DNA of 17,867 nucleotides, from positions 1 through 17,867 of the forward strand of contig DATJSN010000030.1 of assembly GCA_035504095.1 (NCBI GenBank), read 5' to 3'. Both the position numbers and the translations under genes were made by a program. Position 1 is the stretch's first letter; every line of letters starts with the position of its first letter. Source of the stretch: DATJSN01 sp035504095 (GTDB taxonomy: Bacteria > Planctomycetota > Phycisphaerae > WQYP01). Below are positions 12,408-17,867 of the stretch, piece after piece. The notes beneath the pieces were generated by a model, which worked only from the letters and a program-made list of their open reading frames with translations, had not been told where the DNA came from and made no database searches.

Positions 12408-12823
12408 CGAACCTGATTATCGACGCCTCAGTCGCAGTAAAATGGCTTCTAAAGGAAAAAGATTCTCAAGCTGCAATACGCTTACTCGACGGCAAACATT
12501 ATCTGCTGGCGCCCGATTTGATCCGTGCGGAATTTGCCAACGTGATTTGGAAACAACAACTTCATGGCGCGCTAAGTAAAAGTGAAAGCATGGAAATCCT
12601 TCGGCAGTTCCTGCGCGCACCGTTGGAAATACTGGCTAGCGATATGATTCTCGAAGAAGCCTTATCGCTGGCGATTCAAACGCGGCGGACCGTATATGAT
12701 TGCACATACCTGGCGCTGGCCGTTCACAAAGAATGCAAGATGGTTACCGCTGATGAGCGCCTGGTGAATTCGCTGCAACAAAGCCGCTGGGCGGAAAACA
12801 TTTATTTGTTGGGATTGGATTGA
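12404..12823 (+). CDS. vapC: VapC-family PIN-domain toxin (ribonuclease)
   Basis: This 139-aa PIN-domain protein is a Mg2+-dependent RNase of the VapC toxin type. It begins MTNLIIDASVAVKWLLKEKD at GTG 12404, overlapping the antitoxin stop. The acidic catalytic residues are in place: D7 (IIDASVAVKW), E43 (IRAEFANVIW), D99 (VYDCTYLALA) and D117 (VTADERL). Length and order (beta-alpha-beta core, LIRAEFAN helix, TVYDCTYLALA helix) match the family. Translational coupling with the antitoxin gene fits a type II toxin-antitoxin operon. VapC toxins usually cleave tRNA or rRNA; the target here is unknown. All active-site residues are intact, so the toxin is probably functional. Confidence 0.92.
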   Translation: MTNLIIDASVAVKWLLKEKDSQAAIRLLDGKHYLLAPDLIRAEFANVIWKQQLHGALSKSESMEILRQFLRAPLEILASDMILEEALSLAIQTRRTVYDCTYLALAVHKECKMVTADERLVNSLQQSRWAENIYLLGLD

Positions 12824-12868
12824 GATTACAATAGCGTCGCCGGACAGAACTTGAAGGAATCGCGGCGG

Positions 12869-14647
12869 ATGTTGCGCGAATTGCATATAACCAATCTCGC
12901 GGTGATCGCGGACGCGGTGGTGGAATTCGACCGTGGCCTGAATTGCTTTACGGGTCAAACCGGGGCGGGCAAATCTCTGGTGATCGGGGCATTGGAATTG
13001 CTGCTGGGACTGCGCTCGCCGCAGAACATGCTCCGCGCCGGGCGCAGCGAAGCCCGGGTGACGGGAATATTTCAGATCGTGGATGCGGGATTACGCCAAA
13101 GGCTAGCGGCCATCGCCGACGCGCCGCTGGAAGACGAGCCGGAACTGGTACTCACGCGGCGCATACAGGAAAGCGGACGAACATCCGCGACGCTCAATGG
13201 CAATGCGCTCAGCGGCGGCATGCTCAAGGCGCTGGGAGAAACCCTGGCCGACATTCATGGCCAGCACGACGCACAATATTTACTCAAACCCATAAACCAA
13301 CTGGCGATGCTCGATGAATTCGGCGGAGCTGCGGAATTGGCCGAAAAATTTCGCGCGCTTTATCAGGAGCGCCAGGAATTGCTGGCTCAGCAGCGAGAAC
13401 TCGCGGCGTCGCAAACGTTGCGCAAACAACAACTTGAATTGTATGAATTCCAGGCCGAAGAAATCGACAAAGCCGCAGTCAAGCCGGATGAACTCGCCGA
13501 ACTTGAATCGCGGCATAAAACGCTGAGCAACGTGGAAACCATCAAGCGGCAGGCGAGCGCGGCGTATGAAGCACTTTATGACGACGAACACGCCATCGTC
13601 GGAAGATTGAAAACCATTACTGCCGTTCTGCTGGACGCGGCGCAACTGCATGAAGAACTTTCCGCGACCGCACAACAGGTGCGCGACGCGGCGATTTCGC
13701 TGGATGATGCGGCGTTTACCCTGCGGCGGATCATTGATCGGCTGGAACTGGACCCGGCGGAACTGGCGGAGATAACTGACCGACTCAACACGCTTAACCG
13801 GCTCATCAATAAATATGGCGGACAAGGCGCGGGTGCGGCAGAACTATTGGTGTATCGGGACGAAATCGGCAAACAGATTACGGAATTAAAAGCAGCGGAT
13901 CAGCAGTCGGGAAACGCGGGATCGCAAATTGCCGGGTTGGAAAAGCAGCTCAGCCAGATCGGCCGGGAACTAAGCAAAAAACGTAAAGCGGCGGCGGAAA
14001 AATTAATACCTTTAGTGCACGGCCATTTGGCGGAATTGGGAATGGCTGAGGCGCGCTTTCACGTGGAGTTTGTTCCGGCAACGGGTGAGGAAAAGGGGGA
14101 TGATATGTTCGGTTCACCGCAGGGGCTGGAAACGGCGGAATTCATGATCGCCCCCAATCCGGGCCAGCCGGCGGCGCCGCTGAGGAAAATCGCCAGCGGA
14201 GGGGAACTGTCGCGCGTGATGCTGGCGCTTAAATCCATCCTCGCGGCAGGCGACCAGGTCAGTGTACTGGTGTTTGACGAGATCGACGCAAATGTCGGCG
14301 GGCGTATGGGCACGATAATCGGAGAAAAACTGCGCGCGCTGGCAGAGCATCACCAGGTGCTGTGCATCACACATTTGCCGCAGATCGCGGCGTTTGCCGA
14401 CCGGCAAATCACGATTCGCAAGACAGCGCGAAACGGGGAAAGTTTTACCAGCGTAGAGACCGTAACCGGCGACGATCGCGTGCGAGAACTGGCGGAGATG
14501 ATCACGGGCAAACACGTGAGCGAAACTTCGCTGACGCAGGCAAAAGAACTGCTGGCGAAAGGGGTTGTGCCATGTCGAGGACAAACCAATCCGGAACAAC
14601 CGGGCAAAAAAGCAAAAGCAGCGGTAAGAGTTTCCAAGAGGCTTTGA
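12869..14647 (+). CDS. recN: DNA repair protein RecN (SMC-like ATPase)
   Basis: RecN is a cytoplasmic SMC-like ATPase used in recombinational repair of double-strand breaks. The 592-aa product starts at ATG 12869 (MLRELHITNLAVIADAVVEF, the standard RecN opening), with AAGGA ten bases upstream; TTG 12851 would add six residues and is less likely. Walker A is GQTGAGKS (29-36), the ABC signature is ASGGELS (about 440-446), Walker B is VLVFDEID (about 465-472), and the downstream CITHLPQIAAFADRQ is also typical. The middle (about 155-380) is coiled coil with Glu/Lys/Ala/Leu/Gln-rich heptads. A basic tail of about 30 residues (PEQPGKKAKAAVRVSKRL) exceeds the usual end. It follows vapC by 45 bp and precedes the glycosidase by 53 bp; the neighbours are functionally unrelated. 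Confidence 0.97.
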   Translation: MLRELHITNLAVIADAVVEFDRGLNCFTGQTGAGKSLVIGALELLLGLRSPQNMLRAGRSEARVTGIFQIVDAGLRQRLAAIADAPLEDEPELVLTRRIQESGRTSATLNGNALSGGMLKALGETLADIHGQHDAQYLLKPINQLAMLDEFGGAAELAEKFRALYQERQELLAQQRELAASQTLRKQQLELYEFQAEEIDKAAVKPDELAELESRHKTLSNVETIKRQASAAYEALYDDEHAIVGRLKTITAVLLDAAQLHEELSATAQQVRDAAISLDDAAFTLRRIIDRLELDPAELAEITDRLNTLNRLINKYGGQGAGAAELLVYRDEIGKQITELKAADQQSGNAGSQIAGLEKQLSQIGRELSKKRKAAAEKLIPLVHGHLAELGMAEARFHVEFVPATGEEKGDDMFGSPQGLETAEFMIAPNPGQPAAPLRKIASGGELSRVMLALKSILAAGDQVSVLVFDEIDANVGGRMGTIIGEKLRALAEHHQVLCITHLPQIAAFADRQITIRKTARNGESFTSVETVTGDDRVRELAEMITGKHVSETSLTQAKELLAKGVVPCRGQTNPEQPGKKAKAAVRVSKRL

Positions 14648-14700
14648 GAAATAAGTTCGAGGATCCACGCGTTCTTCCTGCACATGCAGAGGGCTGTCCA

Positions 14701-17700
14701 TTGAAAAAACCTGAAGCGAAAGCGGCTAAATCTCGATGGGGGATTTTGGCCACAATTCTGGCATTAACCGCATTTGGTGTGCCGGGTGTGACTATGGCTG
14801 ATCCTGCGGTCCCAACGACGGCTCCCGCATCCACACCGCCGGACACGGCGATGCGCGCCTGGCAAATTGTTTCGGGAATACACGCCGAATTTAACACTCC
14901 GCCCCAACACGTCCCGACAAATGTAATGCCCGACGGACCGCTGTTGGGCAACGGCAATCTCGGCGTGGTAATTGGCGGCCCACCGGACAAGTTGCGTTTT
15001 TATATCGACCGCAATGATTTCTGGAGCGTATTGCGCGGGCGCATTATGCCGATGGGCAGCCTGGAACTTTCCACGCCGGAATTGGCCGGCGCGAAATACC
15101 TGATGCAGGAAAACATCGGCACGGCGGATGTGACTGGGAAATTCAGTGTGCCCAACGGCGCGAAGATGGCGATTATGGCGTGGGTGCCGGTGTCGCAAAA
15201 TATGCTGGTGTTGGAACTGGCTAATACAGGCAACGCGACGCTGCACGTCGGAGCACAACTGCTTGACGGGTGGGGCAATCCAGGTCCGGGATATACAGCG
15301 CGCGGCATGGGAAATGCGGCCACATTGGAAGTTTCCGCGGAAACGCAGGACGTATGGATCGGCAACAGACCGGCGCAGCTTGCTCCGCCGCCGGTCAGAC
15401 ACAGGCCGCATGATCAAGACGAAGAAGATCCCGCACATCCACGTCCGGTGTTTATTCCATTTGTGCAAACCGAAGCGCCGTTTGACGGAATGATCAGCGA
15501 CGTTCAAATCAGTGGAGAGGCGATTCCAACCCTTGAACAGAACATTAATCCCTACAGGTTTTATGAATGGCTGGATCTACAAAAGATAGGACTGTCGATT
15601 ACGGAGCACGGCGTGATGCAGGCTCAAGTTGATGGCCGGCGCGTGATCAAATGTAGCGGCAAGCCGGGGACGTATGCCGACGGCGGACGGGTTCCGCTCG
15701 GGTGGCTGACTTTTGCCACCGAAGCGCAAATCTGGATTAACACGGCGGGGAAACGGAACGTGATTATTTCCGCGCAAGATGAAGGTTTCAGGAACATTAA
15801 CGGGCAGTTCATGCACGGCGGATTCGAGTTGAGCCTGGTGAACGGACATTTAAGCGCTCGTCTCAATGGCGTTACGGTTACCGCGCCGGATGTGTTGCCT
15901 TTGCATCAATGGCTAGAGGTTGGCGCGGAATACGACGGTAAAAAAATGGCGCTGTTGGTGGACGATCATCCGCCGGCATTGGATGTGAATAATCCGAACA
16001 TGACGCTGATGGGCAGCGGGCGGGGGAAAACCGTCGCGAACACATCTGATTTCCCCACGGCCAATCAGATAATGGGGGCGGACTGGGGAGCGATGCACAC
16101 GGGCGATGCGGCACTGCCGTTCTATGGAACAGGCCCGATGGGCGTGCTGTGGATGGAGGAGTTTGCGCCATCGGCCGATATCGGCCAAACGCATTATTCC
16201 ACTCCGATGCAGCCGCTGGAAATTCCACCCGGCAAACACGCGACGATTATTCTGGCGGCCGGCGATGATCGGGATGGTATTTACTATGAACAGGGGACGG
16301 TGATGATGTTGGCATTGGATCAAAAATTAGCGGCATTACGAAGCGAACACGACCAATGGTGGAAAAATTTCTGGAGCAAATCGTACGTCGAATTGCCGGA
16401 TCAATTGATTCAAGATGAATGGTACGGATCGCTTTATTCGCTGGCGTGCTGCAGCAAAGCGGGCGTTCCCGCGCCGGGGTTGTGGGGCAACTGGGTCACC
16501 ACATCCGAGTCAAACTGGCGCGGCGATTACACGCTGGATTACAACTACGAAGCGCCGTTCTGGGCGGCGTGCCCGACCAATCATCCGGAACTCATGGACA
16601 GCTACGACCAGGTTCTGATCGACTGGATGCCGCGGGCCGCAGCCGAGGCGCAGAAGCGCGGATATCAAGGTTTGTATTACATCTGCCATCTTTCTCCCCT
16701 GCCGGGCTGGAGCGCGGACCAAAAAGAGGATGAACAGCAAAGATCGGACGGCTTATTCGCCGTGGCGGACTGTCTGATGCGCTGGCAATACACGCACGAC
16801 GTGGATTATGCGCGGAAAATTTATCCCGTTCTTTCAGGCGTGGCGGACTTCTGGGATCATTATCTGAAACTGGAAAATGGACGCTACGTAGATGTCGATG
16901 ATGCCGCGGAAGAATTTCATTTTCCAGACGATGTGAATCCGACGCTGAACCTGGCGCTCCTGCGGCTTTTATATTCCAACTTGATTGACATCAGCGTGGC
17001 ATTGAACGTGGACGTGGACAAACGCGTGACGTGGAGAAACATTCTAGAGCATTTGAGCGATTTGCCCATTGTGGATGCGGCAACCATCCGGGCAGGCGGG
17101 GACAAGGCGCATCCACTGACGCTGGCGGATTATTTTGGAAAAACATTCACTGAAGGCAAAACAGTTTTACTGGAAGCCCAAAACCGGACTGAATTTTCCG
17201 GCGGCAATTATGACGATACGTTTGCCCCGGGATACGACGAAGATCCAACGATTTCGGGCATCGGCGGAGAGTATGCACTCCAAGCCGCCTTTCCGGCATG
17301 GAACATCGGATTGGAAAGCAACGCGAAACTACGCGAAGCGGCGCTGGGAACGGCGGAATTTCAAAGAGGGTGGTACGACGGAAATGCGGATTCGAGTTTT
17401 TACGCCGCGGCGGCCGACGCCGGGTACGACGCCAATGCGATTTTGCAACACCTGCATATCTTAATTGACGACTTTGGTTATCCGAATTACGCGTTCCAGA
17501 TGGCCGACGGAGGAATTGAAAATTTCGCCATCGTTCCCACGGCGATCTGCGCCATGCTGATCCAAAGCTATCAGAGCCAGATTCATTTATTTCCCGACTG
17601 GCCGCGGAATCAGGACGTTTCGTTCGGCGATCTGATGGCGTGCGGCGGATTTCTGGTTTCCAGCGTGCTAAAAGACGGCGCGATTCCATTCGTAAAGATC

Positions 17701-17867
17701 ACCAGCCTGCAGGGGCAGATTTGCCGGCTGGAGAATCCATGGCCGGGAGTGAACGTCAATTACGTCGTTACGGGCGCTGATAAGACGACAGGCAATTCGG
17801 GAACGTTCAGCGGTGCGGTGCTGGATATACCGACGCAAAAGGGGGAAACGATTTTGCTGACGCCCGC
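14701..17867 (+). CDS. Secreted GH95-like glycoside hydrolase with apparent LamG-like insertion (3' truncated by window)
   Basis: The frame is open for 1055 codons to the window edge. TTG 14701 gives a classical signal peptide (MKKPEAKAAKSRWGILATIL, then ALTAFGVPGVTMA before DPAVP), with GAGGG upstream; ATG 14572 in the same frame would overlap recN and bury the signal. Residues 79-93 (GPLLGNGNLGVVIGG) resemble the GH95 N-terminal sandwich. About 262-430 look like a LamG/ConA-like insert (FELSLVNGHLSARLNG, HQWLEVGAEYDGKKMALLVD), preceded by a Pro/His/Asp-rich linker. The (alpha/alpha)6 barrel has LWGNWVTTSESNWRGDYTLD and YNYEAPFWAA (about 594-622), and DDAAEEF (E737/E738). The tail IHLFPDWPRNQDVSFGDL and GGFLVSS matches the GH95 C-terminal sandwich. 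GH95 enzymes remove alpha-L-fucose or alpha-L-galactose; where they have N-x-N, this has D613-x-N615, so specificity may differ. Confidence 0.75.
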   Translation, partial: MKKPEAKAAKSRWGILATILALTAFGVPGVTMADPAVPTTAPASTPPDTAMRAWQIVSGIHAEFNTPPQHVPTNVMPDGPLLGNGNLGVVIGGPPDKLRFYIDRNDFWSVLRGRIMPMGSLELSTPELAGAKYLMQENIGTADVTGKFSVPNGAKMAIMAWVPVSQNMLVLELANTGNATLHVGAQLLDGWGNPGPGYTARGMGNAATLEVSAETQDVWIGNRPAQLAPPPVRHRPHDQDEEDPAHPRPVFIPFVQTEAPFDGMISDVQISGEAIPTLEQNINPYRFYEWLDLQKIGLSITEHGVMQAQVDGRRVIKCSGKPGTYADGGRVPLGWLTFATEAQIWINTAGKRNVIISAQDEGFRNINGQFMHGGFELSLVNGHLSARLNGVTVTAPDVLPLHQWLEVGAEYDGKKMALLVDDHPPALDVNNPNMTLMGSGRGKTVANTSDFPTANQIMGADWGAMHTGDAALPFYGTGPMGVLWMEEFAPSADIGQTHYSTPMQPLEIPPGKHATIILAAGDDRDGIYYEQGTVMMLALDQKLAALRSEHDQWWKNFWSKSYVELPDQLIQDEWYGSLYSLACCSKAGVPAPGLWGNWVTTSESNWRGDYTLDYNYEAPFWAACPTNHPELMDSYDQVLIDWMPRAAAEAQKRGYQGLYYICHLSPLPGWSADQKEDEQQRSDGLFAVADCLMRWQYTHDVDYARKIYPVLSGVADFWDHYLKLENGRYVDVDDAAEEFHFPDDVNPTLNLALLRLLYSNLIDISVALNVDVDKRVTWRNILEHLSDLPIVDAATIRAGGDKAHPLTLADYFGKTFTEGKTVLLEAQNRTEFSGGNYDDTFAPGYDEDPTISGIGGEYALQAAFPAWNIGLESNAKLREAALGTAEFQRGWYDGNADSSFYAAAADAGYDANAILQHLHILIDDFGYPNYAFQMADGGIENFAIVPTAICAMLIQSYQSQIHLFPDWPRNQDVSFGDLMACGGFLVSSVLKDGAIPFVKITSLQGQICRLENPWPGVNVNYVVTGADKTTGNSGTFSGAVLDIPTQKGETILLTP

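Noticed and set aside
14572..14700. ATG 14572 as the glycosidase start.
   Set aside because: It overlaps recN by 76 bp and places 43 polar residues before the signal peptide; TTG 14701 has GAGGG upstream and gives a standard leader.
14764..15507. A 247-aa minus-strand frame opposite the glycosidase.
   Set aside because: The plus strand carries an uninterrupted 1055-codon frame with signal peptide and GH95-like motifs; the minus frame is Arg/His-rich noise.

Overview
The window looks like a chromosomal segment from a Gram-negative member of the Planctomycetota, most likely class Phycisphaerae. This is an inference from gene content. It has an mreB/mreC pair with divergent MreC, a PEP-CTERM protein built of GloVer-type repeats, an OprB-family outer-membrane porin, a large secreted GH95-like glycosidase, non-ATG starts (TTG/GTG) on several genes, and degenerate intergenic repeats of the kind scattered through planctomycete and verrucomicrobial genomes. 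There is no rRNA, tRNA, transposase, integrase or CRISPR array.

Layout. (1) 1-3265, plus strand: a cell-shape cluster. It holds a membrane-anchored coiled-coil protein cut by the left edge, a 45-aa single-span membrane protein, MreB (best start TTG 1294) and a divergent MreC, then a weak terminator. mreD, PBP2 and rodA do not follow. (2) 3266-7116, minus strand: a seven-repeat PEP-CTERM protein with its own promoter, then a two-gene unit (GT4-like glycosyltransferase, then a YbhN/UPF0104-type membrane protein) probably serving envelope glycan or glycolipid synthesis. A double hairpin separates those two genes, and a tandem heptamer supplies the stop codon of the second. (3) 7225-8269: a minus-strand terminator-like hairpin, then a branched-chain aminotransferase on the plus strand whose 3' end runs into the convergent porin gene. 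(4) 8202-11361: an OprB-type porin without a visible signal peptide, a tiny secreted protein ending in a Cys/Lys/Gly motif, and an FTR1-family iron permease whose upstream region carries two Fur-like inverted repeats. (5) 11413-12823: an unrecognised 211-aa protein with a palindrome over its start region, then a FitA/VapB-VapC-type toxin-antitoxin pair with direct repeats over its promoter. (6) 12869-17867: recN, then a secreted GH95-like enzyme with an apparent LamG-like insertion that is still open at the right edge.

The genes do not form one pathway. The window is mainly housekeeping functions (shape, amino-acid metabolism, DNA repair) mixed with envelope, iron and polysaccharide accessory genes. 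I do not see a convincing new multi-gene system. The most unusual items are the second MreC-like protein with its micro-membrane partner ahead of mreB, the small cysteine-tailed secreted protein beside the iron permease, and the repeat elements that touch coding ends.
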